Part shown: positions 1 to 7,554 of the stretch, piece by piece
How positions within the stretch are numbered: the first letter of the stretch is position 1
Layout of the letters: every line of letters starts with the position of its first letter
From: Caldisericaceae bacterium
GTDB lineage: Bacteria; Caldisericota; Caldisericia; Caldisericales; Caldisericaceae
NCBI GenBank assembly: GCA_021161495.1
Contig: JAGHAO010000048.1
Location: 1-13,251 of the forward strand
Reading direction: 5' to 3'
DNA length: 13,251 nucleotides
Notes under the pieces: generated by a model
What the model was told of the DNA's origin: nothing
Database searches by the model: none
What the model saw: the letters and a program-made list of their open reading frames with translations, nothing else
Made by a program: the position numbers and the translations under genes

Positions 1-32
1 ACATAATATATTATACGAGGAGGTATTACGCT

Positions 33-1232
33 ATGGATAATTTTGTATTACATATTCCAACAAAAGTAGTTTTTGGAAAAGGTGAATTTAATTCATTAGG
101 CAAGTATGCTTCTGAATTAGGAAAGAAAGCACTTATTGTAACGGGAAAACGTTTTGCAAAGGAATCAGGACTCCTTGATAAAGCATTGAAACAGTTAGAT
201 GAAGCAGGTGTTAAGTATGTTGTATATTCTGAAATAGAACCAAATCCTGAATCAAAAACAGTTGATAAAGGTGGGGAAATTGCACGAAATAAGGCTGTTG
301 ATTTTATTATTGCAATTGGTGGGGGAAGCGTAATTGATGCAGCGAAGATAATTAAAGTAGTTACGAAAACAAAGGTTCCTTGCTGGAACTACTTTGAAAG
401 ACCGCCTAAAGATGTCATTCCGTCCAATACTCTCCCGCTGCTTGCTGCTATAACTTTTGCAGCAACAGGATCAGAACTTGACAGTGCAGCAGTTGTAACA
501 AACAGCATAAATAGAGATAAAAGAGGAATCTTTAACAACGAGTTATACCCAGCAATATCAATTATAGATCCGCTTCTTACCTTATCCGTGCCCAAGAAGG
601 CTACAATCGATGGTGTTGTAGATATGTTCACTCATATATTTGAAAGTTACCTCTCATCAAATGCCTTTGCCTCCGTATCTGATAGAATTTCTGAAGGACT
701 TTTAAAAGAATGCATGAAGCAGGGAGAAATAGTCTTTAACGACCCGCAGAATGTTGATGCAAGAGAGTCTCTTTCATGGATTGCAGCGCTTGCCCTTTCT
801 GGAATACCAAATGCAGGAAGAAGGGGACCGCATCCGATACACAGGTTGGAACACCCAATTTCGGGGTTGTACGGTATCGCTCACGGAAGAGGACTATCAG
901 CAATTATGCCTGCTTATTTAATCTACACATTTGATATACACAAAGATAGACTTGCACTTTTTGGTGAAATGGTTTTCGGGGTTGCAAATCCACGTGAAAC
1001 AATGCTCAAAATTGTTGAGTGGCTTAAAAAAGTTAATGCCCTGAATGGATTAAAAGATCTTGGTGTGAAGAAAGAATCCTTAGAACTATTTGTAGAATCT
1101 GCTTTAAGGGACGACGGAAATAAAGATTTTATTAGAGCAAAAAGACCTCTTTACAAAGATGAAATTTTAAAGATTTACGAACTTGCCTACGACTATTCAG
1201 AAATTGAGAAAAAAATCATGGAACTTTTTTGA
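33..1232 (+). CDS. Iron-containing alcohol dehydrogenase (group III)
   Basis: This 399-residue protein is a cytoplasmic NAD(P)-dependent, Fe2+-requiring alcohol dehydrogenase of the FucO/butanol dehydrogenase superfamily, which interconverts alcohols and aldehydes or ketones. The nucleotide-binding GGGSVID is at residues 96-102 and TGSE at 145-148. The four metal ligands expected from FucO are present with the right spacing: D197, H201, H270 and H284, with the further conserved His at 274 (the H-x3-H-x9-HG signature). Length is normal for the family. The ATG at 33 follows a strong GAGGAGG (17-23) at 9 bases. The substrate cannot be read from the sequence; a fermentative NADPH-dependent butanol/long-chain alcohol type is a guess. 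The lipoprotein gene begins 30 bases downstream and may be co-transcribed. No frame damage is seen. Confidence 0.93.
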   Translation: MDNFVLHIPTKVVFGKGEFNSLGKYASELGKKALIVTGKRFAKESGLLDKALKQLDEAGVKYVVYSEIEPNPESKTVDKGGEIARNKAVDFIIAIGGGSVIDAAKIIKVVTKTKVPCWNYFERPPKDVIPSNTLPLLAAITFAATGSELDSAAVVTNSINRDKRGIFNNELYPAISIIDPLLTLSVPKKATIDGVVDMFTHIFESYLSSNAFASVSDRISEGLLKECMKQGEIVFNDPQNVDARESLSWIAALALSGIPNAGRRGPHPIHRLEHPISGLYGIAHGRGLSAIMPAYLIYTFDIHKDRLALFGEMVFGVANPRETMLKIVEWLKKVNALNGLKDLGVKKESLELFVESALRDDGNKDFIRAKRPLYKDEILKIYELAYDYSEIEKKIMELF

Positions 1233-1262
1233 GGTTTGAAAATTGCAAAAAGGAGACAGAAG

Positions 1263-2033
1263 ATGAAGAAGAGTTTTCTTATTTTATTTCTCGTTTTGAT
1301 GCTGTTTATTTCTGGATGCAGTGTTTTTAATGAGAAGGAGGTTTCAATTAAAACAGTAAGTGTAAATACAGACGGAACTATCCACGTTGAAGGGAGAGGA
1401 CGAGCCTTTGAAAGCACCATGGGCTTGAAAGTCGTTGACGAAAATGATTTCCTTCTATTTCAAGGTTCAATAACTACCGATGCAAAAGAAATGGATAAAT
1501 TTGGTAACTTTAAGGAAGACATAAAATTAAACGTATTTCCCCAAACGGATAAAGTAAAGGTAGAAGCCTTTATTACATCACCAGAAGATAACTCTATAAC
1601 AAACTCAGACGAGAAACTCATAAATTACGGAATGCCATACAAAACTGTCTATGCCTTTTATAGTAATACAAAACTTAATCCTGAAATGCTTGATTGCACA
1701 AAAGTTTTCCCTGTCGAAAGACGCATTGCTTCAAATTCTCAAAATCCTCCAATGGATACAATGAAAATTTTCCTTCTTGGTCCAACAAAAACAGAGCAAA
1801 GTAACGGTTATGTAATGTCAACTCCTAAAAATTTGACAATAAACAAAATTGAACAAATAGCTTCCAACAAAGTCCAAATTGACTTTGGCAAGGAATTTCT
1901 CAATGTAGGTGGCGGTTCATGTAGAGTTAGCGCAATTAGAGCAGAAATAACAAAAACTTTGCAACAATTTTATCCAGGATATGAAATCGTTATTTCTGCA
2001 AATGGAAATACCGAGGAGGTCCTTCAACCTTAA
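1263..2033 (+). CDS. Gmad2/GerMN-domain lipoprotein
   Basis: This is a secreted, lipid-anchored protein of 256 residues. It starts with two lysines, a hydrophobic stretch (residues 4-17) and the lipobox ISGC, so the mature protein would begin at Cys19. Residues about 28-118 look like a Gmad2 immunoglobulin-like domain (TVSVNTDGTIHVEGRGRAFE is typical). Residues about 128-248 look like GerMN, the sporulation/germination domain, with the KVQIDFGKEF and GGGSC segments typical of that fold. Gmad2 comes before GerMN here, whereas in many relatives it follows. An in-frame TTG at 1236 would add nine residues. The ATG at 1263 is preferred because AAAGGAGA lies 8 bases before it and a short positive N-terminus fits a signal peptide. 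The domain is widespread in non-sporulating bacteria, so a cell-envelope role is more likely than germination, but none is established. Confidence 0.85.
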   Translation: MKKSFLILFLVLMLFISGCSVFNEKEVSIKTVSVNTDGTIHVEGRGRAFESTMGLKVVDENDFLLFQGSITTDAKEMDKFGNFKEDIKLNVFPQTDKVKVEAFITSPEDNSITNSDEKLINYGMPYKTVYAFYSNTKLNPEMLDCTKVFPVERRIASNSQNPPMDTMKIFLLGPTKTEQSNGYVMSTPKNLTINKIEQIASNKVQIDFGKEFLNVGGGSCRVSAIRAEITKTLQQFYPGYEIVISANGNTEEVLQP

Positions 2034-2360
2034 TCAAGCAATCTTATACACTATTTTGGGATTAAGTTCCTCTACAATTTCAACAGTTTCAAAATATAGG
2101 TTTTTAAGTACTGAGACTATTTGATTTGATATTATATCAACAATTATCCAAGACGAGGCTCTACAAAAATTACAAGTTGGGGTAGAGGCTTCAAAAGAAA
2201 CAAAAACTTTTATGTGATTTTGTCTATGGTAACTCTGCAGGTTACTACTAAAAATGTAAAGAGGTTGAGACGTTGGAAAGAAAGGATTGAAAAGAATAAG
2301 AAAGAAAAATTTTTGAGAAAAGGAAAATAAATGTAAAATTTTAAAGAGGAGGTGGAAACT
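2034..2360. other. Intergenic region without a convincing gene
   Basis: This AT-rich stretch lies between the lipoprotein and the membrane protein. A loose inverted repeat (2029-2035 with 2060-2066, 24-base loop) spans the lipoprotein stop codon but lacks a T-run, so it is not a good terminator. The + strand contains short protein-like fragments in different frames. The - strand is open from about 2388 to a stop at 2034-2036 but has no ATG and only one late GTG. The second half is strongly purine-rich on the + strand. It ends in AAAGAGGAGG (2343-2352), the ribosome site of the next gene. A decayed gene is possible but not shown. Confidence 0.4.
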
Positions 2361-2801
2361 ATGGAGACTTCGAAAACTTCCATAAAGATTTTATTATGGA
2401 TACTGTCGATTACTCTTATCGTGCTAACAGGGACGATTTTTCTTCAGGATTTTATTCCCCGGTATTTAGTTTTTCCGTCTATCTTTGGTGGAGGAATCTT
2501 GTTACTTATTTGCGGCATATGGCTTATCGTTTTAACAGTAAAGAGAAAAGTTCAGGGCAAACTCAGAAAGTTTTTGATATTAGCAGGTGTTTGTGCTGTA
2601 GGAATTATTGTTAGCATAATTCTTCACAACCTAATTTATGCTCTGTTTATATACTTATTTGGCCCGAATTTTTGGGCAAAGTTAGGAACAAATGACGAGG
2701 TTATTTTCTTTATTTTAGGTATTGTTGTATGTCCGATAGGGCTTGCCACCGGTATAATCGGAAGTTCGGTTCAACTTTCAAAAACACCTGATAACGTATA
2801 A
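2361..2801 (+). CDS. Four-helix integral membrane protein, function unknown
   Basis: I do not recognise a family for this 146-residue protein. Four hydrophobic segments are clear, at about residues 9-28, 36-59, 71-99 and 114-134. A basic loop (KRKVQGKLRK, 61-70) follows the second helix, suggesting a cytoplasmic loop by the positive-inside rule and therefore cytoplasmic ends. No enzymatic or metal-binding motif is visible. A GTG at 2352 is in frame and would add three residues, but it overlaps the ribosome site. The ATG at 2361 lies 8 bases after AGGAGG and is preferred. It stands alone, with the 327-base gap upstream and repeat cluster A downstream. The coding sequence is intact and hydrophobicity is well patterned, so the gene is probably real. 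Confidence 0.75.
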   Translation: METSKTSIKILLWILSITLIVLTGTIFLQDFIPRYLVFPSIFGGGILLLICGIWLIVLTVKRKVQGKLRKFLILAGVCAVGIIVSIILHNLIYALFIYLFGPNFWAKLGTNDEVIFFILGIVVCPIGLATGIIGSSVQLSKTPDNV

Positions 2802-2929
2802 AGAAATTCTGTTCGTCTAAACCGCAGGATACTTTGTTATTTTAATCTGTATTAGCGAAAAGCCTTTGTTTCTTAGTTTTTAAGAATGAGGTATTTTCAT
2901 TACTCTATTCTATTGAAATAATGATTCTC

Positions 2930-3265
2930 TTTGTCCTGAATCGAGCCCTTCTTTTGTTTACTTTGAATCAGGCCTCTGTTTTGCTCCCCTGAGAATTAAG
3001 CCCCCTATATTGTTGCCTTGAAATGTACCCTTCCCTGTCGCCCTGAATTTATTTCAGAGCCTCGTTGTTGTTTTTTTATTGCCCATTTCTGTCACCATGA
3101 AACGTTGCCTTTTCGTCGCCCTGAGATGTTTTTACTCAGGGTCTTAAATCGAGGGAACACATTTCCCTCGAAACTCCTGTTGAAAACAAAAATACGAGAT
3201 TCCGGATCAAGTCCGGAATGACAAAAAGAAGACTCTGAAACAAGCCCAGAGTGACAAAGACGAGA
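2930..3265. repeat. Palindromic repeat cluster A
   Basis: The gap 2802-3367 has nothing recognisable in its first 130 bases. It then holds a cluster of related short palindromes. Degenerate half-units of the form GTCRCCCTGARATGT have their core TG at about 2990, 3019, 3044, 3098 and 3122, often 24-29 bases apart. Full palindromes are 3037-3063, 3115-3143, 3149-3171, 3196-3222 and 3231-3255. The first two run in the GTC...CTC direction and the last two as GAG...TGAC. The same families recur in clusters B (8226-8740) and C (12665-13130). No coding sequence, transposase or target duplication was seen. The family resembles intergenic REP/BIME-type elements. Confidence 0.85.
3115..3222 (+). repeat. 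Composite of three palindromes, copy 1
   Basis: Three inverted repeats occur in a fixed order. The first is CCCTGAG/CTCAGGG (3119-3125 with 3135-3141). The second is TCGAGGGAA/TTCCCTCGA, a perfect 9-base stem over a 5-base loop (3149-3157 with 3163-3171). The third is ATTCCGGA/TCCGGAAT, a perfect 8-base stem over TCAAG (3199-3206 with 3212-3219). The linker after the middle palindrome (AAACTCCT then A-rich) is also shared with the other copies. A second composite of the same layout lies at 8583-8684. A third, with a divergent left part, has its middle palindrome at 8316-8338. Confidence 0.8.
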
Positions 3266-3297
3266 TGCTGAAACAAAAAGTTCGGTATCTCATTGGT

Positions 3298-3325
3298 TTG
3301 AAATTAAATATTAGTGATGTATAAT
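3298..3325 (+). promoter_or_regulatory. Sigma-70-type promoter of the restriction-modification gene
   Basis: TTGAAA (3298-3303) and a perfect TATAAT (3320-3325) are separated by 16 bases, directly after repeat cluster A and 43 bases before the gene start. The predicted transcription start, near 3332, coincides with an ATG at 3331 that opens a 14-codon frame ending across the start of the restriction-modification gene. Confidence 0.65.
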
Positions 3326-3367
3326 TCAATATGAAAAAGGCGGGTAATATTAGCAAAGGAAAGAAAA

Positions 3368-6300
3368 ATGCTTAAAAAATACTTGGAAGAAATTTATAAA
3401 ACATACGCAAAGGGCGATGCTCGGGAAGAGAGTTACTATTCGGCTTTGTCAAATTTACTCAAAAGTTATGCAAACTCTGTCAAAAAAAGCAATGTAGAGA
3501 TCACGACTCTACCAAAGAAAACGGAGGCAGGCAATCCGGATTTCAGGGTATGGGACGGAGCTCAGCATATCATAGGCTATATCGAGGCAAAAGCACCCGA
3601 AGTGATCAATTTAGACAAAATACAGGCATCCGAGCAATTGCGGCGTTACATTAATACTTTTCCCAATGTAATGCTTACTAACTTCTTTGAGTTCAGGCTC
3701 TACCGCAACGGAAAACTCATAGATGATGTAACCATAGGGGTTCGAGATACTATGGTAAGGCTCGGGAAAGTGCCGCCTGCAAAGAACGAGCAAAAATTTA
3801 AAAACTTGCTTGCCAAATTCTTTTCGTTTTCTTTACCGAAATCATATACTGCCGAAACACTTGCAGATGAGCTTGCAAAGAAAACCCGCTTCCTGAGAGA
3901 CGAAGTTATAAAAGAAGAGATAGAAGAAGAAACCAAAGGGAAGGAAGGTTCTTTAATAGGTTTTTACGAAGCATTCAAAAAATACTTGATAAATGATTTA
4001 AAAATAGGCGGATTTGTCGATCTGTTCTCTCAAACAATTGTTTACGGCTTGTTCTCCGCAAGAATGCGGGCAGGGGAAAACTTTGACAGAGTTCACGCAT
4101 ATGAAAGTATCCCCGAAACAATCGGTATACTAAAAGATTTGTTCAAATTTATTTCTCTCGGCGATGTGCCGGAGCAAATGAAATGGATTATTGATGATAT
4201 CGCCGATGTGCTTTCGGTTGCCGATGTAAATAGTATTTTCTCAAAATATTACTCGGAAGGAAAAGGTAAAGACCCCGTTGTTTATTTTTACGAAACTTTT
4301 CTTTCCGTTTACAACCCCGACCTTCGCGAAAAGCGAGGCGTTTACTACACACCCGAGCCTGTTGTAAAATACATAGTAAATTCTCTGGACGAAATATTGA
4401 AAAGCAAAATGGGTATATCGGGCGGGCTCTCCGATGGCAAAGTAACGGTGCTTGACCCTGCGGCGGGCACGCTTTCGTTCATTACGGAAGCGGTGCAACT
4501 TGCGGTAAAAGAATTTACGGAAAGATTCGGCACAGGCGGAAAGCAAAAGTTTATAAAGGAACACATCCTGAGAGATTTTTATGCGTTTGAATTAATGATG
4601 GCGCCGTATGCAATAGGGCATATCAAATTTTCATTTATTCTTGAAGAAGAAGGATACAAATTAAACAAAGACGAACGCCCGAAGTTCTACCTTACGAATA
4701 CGCTCGAGATGAAAACACTTGAAAAAACAAATCTGCCGCTTATGAGTGCGCTTTCCGAAGAGTCGCACCTTGCGGAGAAAGTAAAAAAGGATACGCCCAT
4801 TCTTGTAATAATGGGTAATCCGCCGTATTCGGGAAGTTCCGCAAATAACGGGGAGTGGATATCCAAAACAATTAAAGAATACTATCAGATAGAAGGTAAA
4901 CCGTTAAAAGAGAAAAACCCTAAGTGGCTTCAGGATGATTACGTGAAATTTATCCGTTTCGCCCAATGGAAAATAGAGCAATCGGGCGAAGGCATAATAG
5001 GTTTTATAACAAACCATTCGTATCTTGATAATCCTACGTTCAGGGGAATGAGATATTCTCTTTTAAAAAGTTTTGATGAGATCTACATATTGAACCTCCA
5101 CGGGAATTCGCTAAAAAAAGAAAAATGCCCGGACGGTGGTAAAGATGAAAATGTATTTGACATAAGGCAGGGAGTTGCAATAGCGTTTTTCATAAAAAGA
5201 AAAGATTTCAAAGGAGATAAAAAGGTATTTTATGCGGATCTGTTCGGGCTGAGAAAAGAAAAATATGAATATTTGTTAAATAATACAATAAAAACTACCG
5301 AATGGGCGGAGATTTCGCCACACAAAGAGTTTTTCTTCTTTGTGCCGAGAGACGAAAGAGGGTTGGAAACTTATGAAACATTCCGGAAAATTACCGATAT
5401 TTTTCCTTTGAACGGGGTTGGAATGACAACTGCAAGAGATAAATTTGTTATTGATTTTGATAAACAGGCATTGCTAAATCGGATAAGGCTTTTCAAAAAC
5501 AGCAGCGATTATTCCGATGACGAACTCCACGAAATTTTCGGTATAAACAAAAAGAAAGGTTGGAGTATAAGGAAGGCTGTGCAAACGCTTGAAAGTATTC
5601 CGGATAATGAATTGGAAAAATATATTTTTCCTGTGCTTTACCGTCCCTTCGACAAAAGATGGATCTTTTATCATGATGCAATAGTATGGAGAACAGTAAA
5701 AAGAATTATGCAGCATATGATGAAGGAAAATTTGGGATTGATAACTGTGAGACAGGTAGCAGAAGGCGTTTTTAATCATGCTTTTATATCAAACAGTATT
5801 ATCGAAAGCCGGATTACATTAAGTAACAAAGGTATTGCTTATCTATTTCCTCTTTATCTTTATCCTTCTTCCGATAACGATCTTCACCTTCCTCCCCTCT
5901 CCGAAGAAAAACCTGCCTCTGAAGATAAAGACGATCGGGACAAAAAAGTTCCCAACTTAAAAGCCGAACTGATCAAACAGTTAAACGAAACTTACAAAAC
6001 GGATGTAACTCCCGAGGAAATTTTCTACTATATCTATGCGGTGCTTTACTCAAACATTTACAGAGAAAAGTATGCGGAATTCCTAAAAATCAATCTTCCT
6101 CGTGTTCCTTTCACTGCGGATTACGGTATTTTCAAAGAGATGGCTCAATACGGAAAGGAATTGGTAAACTTGCACTTGCTCAGATCCGATAAATTAAATA
6201 CTCCCGTAGCAAAATTTCAGGGCGGCGGCAACGGGTTTGTGGAAAAGGTAAAATACGACGAAAGCAAGGAAAGGGTATACATAAACAAAAACAACTACTT

Positions 6301-6508
6301 TGAAAATGTGCCAAAAGACGTATGGGAGTATCAAATCGGCGGGTATCAAGTGTGCGACAAATGGCTCAAGTCAAGAAAGGGTAGAAAACTTTTGCTGGAC
6401 GAAATAGAGCGATACTGCAAGATAACAACAGCAATAAAAGAAACTATTCTGTTTCAAAAGCAAATAGACAGTATTTACCCAGAGTTAGAAAAGTCGGTAA
6501 TAAGTTAA
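3368..6508 (+). CDS. Single-chain restriction-modification enzyme (Type ISP/IIG-like)
   Basis: This 1046-residue protein combines DNA cleavage and adenine-N6 methylation for defence against foreign DNA. The N-terminus carries a PD-(D/E)xK nuclease: GNPDF gives D58, and IEAK gives E73 and K75. A helical linker follows (about 150-320). The methyltransferase begins near YYTPEPVVKYIV (326-337) and has the AdoMet motif I at DPAAGT (363-368) and the catalytic NPPY at 484-487. The last third should hold target recognition; its ending, with VWEYQIGGYQVCDKWL, is typical of the Type ISP specificity domain. No Walker A or helicase motif is seen, and classical ISP enzymes such as LlaGI are near 1500 residues, so this is a helicase-less form nearer Type IIG. 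The ATG at 3368 follows AAAGGAAAG. No separate methylase or specificity gene is present. It converges on nadE with 14 bases between stops. The recognition site cannot be deduced. Confidence 0.9.
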   Translation: MLKKYLEEIYKTYAKGDAREESYYSALSNLLKSYANSVKKSNVEITTLPKKTEAGNPDFRVWDGAQHIIGYIEAKAPEVINLDKIQASEQLRRYINTFPNVMLTNFFEFRLYRNGKLIDDVTIGVRDTMVRLGKVPPAKNEQKFKNLLAKFFSFSLPKSYTAETLADELAKKTRFLRDEVIKEEIEEETKGKEGSLIGFYEAFKKYLINDLKIGGFVDLFSQTIVYGLFSARMRAGENFDRVHAYESIPETIGILKDLFKFISLGDVPEQMKWIIDDIADVLSVADVNSIFSKYYSEGKGKDPVVYFYETFLSVYNPDLREKRGVYYTPEPVVKYIVNSLDEILKSKMGISGGLSDGKVTVLDPAAGTLSFITEAVQLAVKEFTERFGTGGKQKFIKEHILRDFYAFELMMAPYAIGHIKFSFILEEEGYKLNKDERPKFYLTNTLEMKTLEKTNLPLMSALSEESHLAEKVKKDTPILVIMGNPPYSGSSANNGEWISKTIKEYYQIEGKPLKEKNPKWLQDDYVKFIRFAQWKIEQSGEGIIGFITNHSYLDNPTFRGMRYSLLKSFDEIYILNLHGNSLKKEKCPDGGKDENVFDIRQGVAIAFFIKRKDFKGDKKVFYADLFGLRKEKYEYLLNNTIKTTEWAEISPHKEFFFFVPRDERGLETYETFRKITDIFPLNGVGMTTARDKFVIDFDKQALLNRIRLFKNSSDYSDDELHEIFGINKKKGWSIRKAVQTLESIPDNELEKYIFPVLYRPFDKRWIFYHDAIVWRTVKRIMQHMMKENLGLITVRQVAEGVFNHAFISNSIIESRITLSNKGIAYLFPLYLYPSSDNDLHLPPLSEEKPASEDKDDRDKKVPNLKAELIKQLNETYKTDVTPEEIFYYIYAVLYSNIYREKYAEFLKINLPRVPFTADYGIFKEMAQYGKELVNLHLLRSDKLNTPVAKFQGGGNGFVEKVKYDESKERVYINKNNYFENVPKDVWEYQIGGYQVCDKWLKSRKGRKLLLDEIERYCKITTAIKETILFQKQIDSIYPELEKSVIS

Positions 6509-6522
6509 TAGAATTTCTATTT

Positions 6523-7434
6523 TTATATTTCCGGAGAGGGCGGCAAGTTTCTCATATGGGCGGAAAGTTTTATAAGTTCTTTTACGTAGTTTATTTCTTT
6601 TTCGCTTACGCCGGACTGCCTCATTATTTCATTTTCACTTATGTTATGTTCTAACCCAAATAGGATTTGGTCAAGCGTTTCATACTTCATTTGCAAGGCA
6701 AATTCGTCAGTAATACCGGGGATTAGATCAGGCGAAGGGGCTTTCTCTATAATTCGCTCCGGCACGCCAACAAACCTTGCAAGTTCTTTTACCTGTGTTT
6801 TATAAAGGTGCGCGATTGGATCAATATCTGAACCCGAATCACCGTACTTTACGAAGTACCCCGTGAGTTTCTCGGTTTTATTGCAGTTCCCTATAACAAG
6901 GTAGTTATACAATTCTCCGTAATAGTACCACATTGCCATTCTTATTCTGTGCTTTATTCTGTGGTATGCTATGCCTTTCCTTAATTCTTCATCTCCTTCT
7001 CCGCCTTTTAAGGTTTTTAAAAAAGTAGTTTCGTTTTCGTCTTGGTGTGCTTTATACCTGTTTATTACGTATTTTTCCTGAACTTTTCTCGGTATGCCGA
7101 ATGTAGAAGGCACAATTTTATATGCACCCGTTGCTTTTATAATAGGAGTTATGTTTATCTCCTTCAGTTCAATACTAAGCATTTTTGCAACAAGCTCCGC
7201 GTCTTTCTTGCTTTTAGGATGGCTGTCTCTCTCAGGCATAAACAGAGCGAGCACTTTTTCTCTTCCGATTGCCTTTACAGTAAGAAATGCGTCCAATGCG
7301 GAGTCTATTCCGCCGCTCAGCCCTATTACTGCACCATCCTTATGAAATTTTCTTACGTTCTCTCTTATAAATTCCGTAATTTTTGAAATGGTTTTTCTTG
7401 GCTCTTTTAATTTTAGTTCTTCTTTGATGTTCAT
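6523..7434 (-). CDS. nadE: NH3-dependent NAD+ synthetase
   Basis: This 303-residue cytoplasmic enzyme makes NAD+ from deamido-NAD+, ATP and ammonia, the last step of NAD biosynthesis. The ATP pyrophosphatase loop SGGIDS is at residues 40-45. GNCNKTE (182-188) and KYGDSGSDIDPIAHLYKTQV (196-215) match the conserved GTGNKSE and KYGDGGVDIAPI-LYKTQV segments of the family. No nitrilase/glutaminase domain is attached, so ammonia rather than glutamine is the expected donor. It is somewhat longer than the ~275 residues of the E. coli enzyme; the extra length lies around residues 110-155. A GTG at 7443 would add three residues, but the ATG at 7434 has GAGGTG six bases upstream and is preferred. An extended -10 promoter lies 20 bases upstream. 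The gene appears monocistronic and convergent with the restriction-modification gene. Confidence 0.94.
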   Translation of the reverse strand: MNIKEELKLKEPRKTISKITEFIRENVRKFHKDGAVIGLSGGIDSALDAFLTVKAIGREKVLALFMPERDSHPKSKKDAELVAKMLSIELKEINITPIIKATGAYKIVPSTFGIPRKVQEKYVINRYKAHQDENETTFLKTLKGGEGDEELRKGIAYHRIKHRIRMAMWYYYGELYNYLVIGNCNKTEKLTGYFVKYGDSGSDIDPIAHLYKTQVKELARFVGVPERIIEKAPSPDLIPGITDEFALQMKYETLDQILFGLEHNISENEIMRQSGVSEKEINYVKELIKLSAHMRNLPPSPEI

Positions 7435-7454
7435 CTTGCTCACCTCTTGTAAAG

Positions 7455-7463
7455 ATTATATCA
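7455..7463 (-). promoter_or_regulatory. Extended -10 promoter of nadE
   Basis: Read on the - strand this is TGATATAAT: a perfect -10 with the TGn extension, about 20 bases upstream of the nadE start. No good -35 is present at 16-18 bases, which is normal for extended -10 promoters. It gives nadE its own transcript, separate from the ChrB-like gene upstream. Confidence 0.6.
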
Positions 7464-7524
7464 CGGGAGTCGAGTATTACATAATTAATATGTGCGAAGT
7501 GTTGTTTAATATTCTGAGATGAAA

Positions 7525-7545
7525 GGGTGAATACAAGATTCACCC
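7525..7545 (-). terminator. Probable terminator after the ChrB-like gene
   Basis: A perfect 8-base stem (GGGTGAAT with ATTCACCC, 5-base loop) lies 9 bases after the stop codon of the ChrB-like gene. In that direction it is followed by only a short T-rich tail (TTTCATCTC), so termination may be inefficient. An operator role for nadE, whose promoter is about 60 bases on, is an alternative. Confidence 0.5.
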
Positions 7546-7554
7546 CTCTTCGTT

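Noticed and set aside
2226..2330. A 34-codon lysine/arginine-rich frame (MVTLQVTTKN...)
   Set aside because: It has no ribosome site; its composition simply reflects the purine-rich DNA. It cannot be separated from chance.
3018..3221. A 67-codon + strand open frame in repeat cluster A
   Set aside because: It consists entirely of repeat-unit sequence, with no ribosome site and no protein-like pattern.
3368..7434. Restriction-modification enzyme plus NAD+ synthetase as a joint NAD-linked defence system
   Set aside because: The genes are convergent with separate promoters, and nadE looks like an ordinary housekeeping enzyme with intact motifs. Adjacency alone is not evidence.
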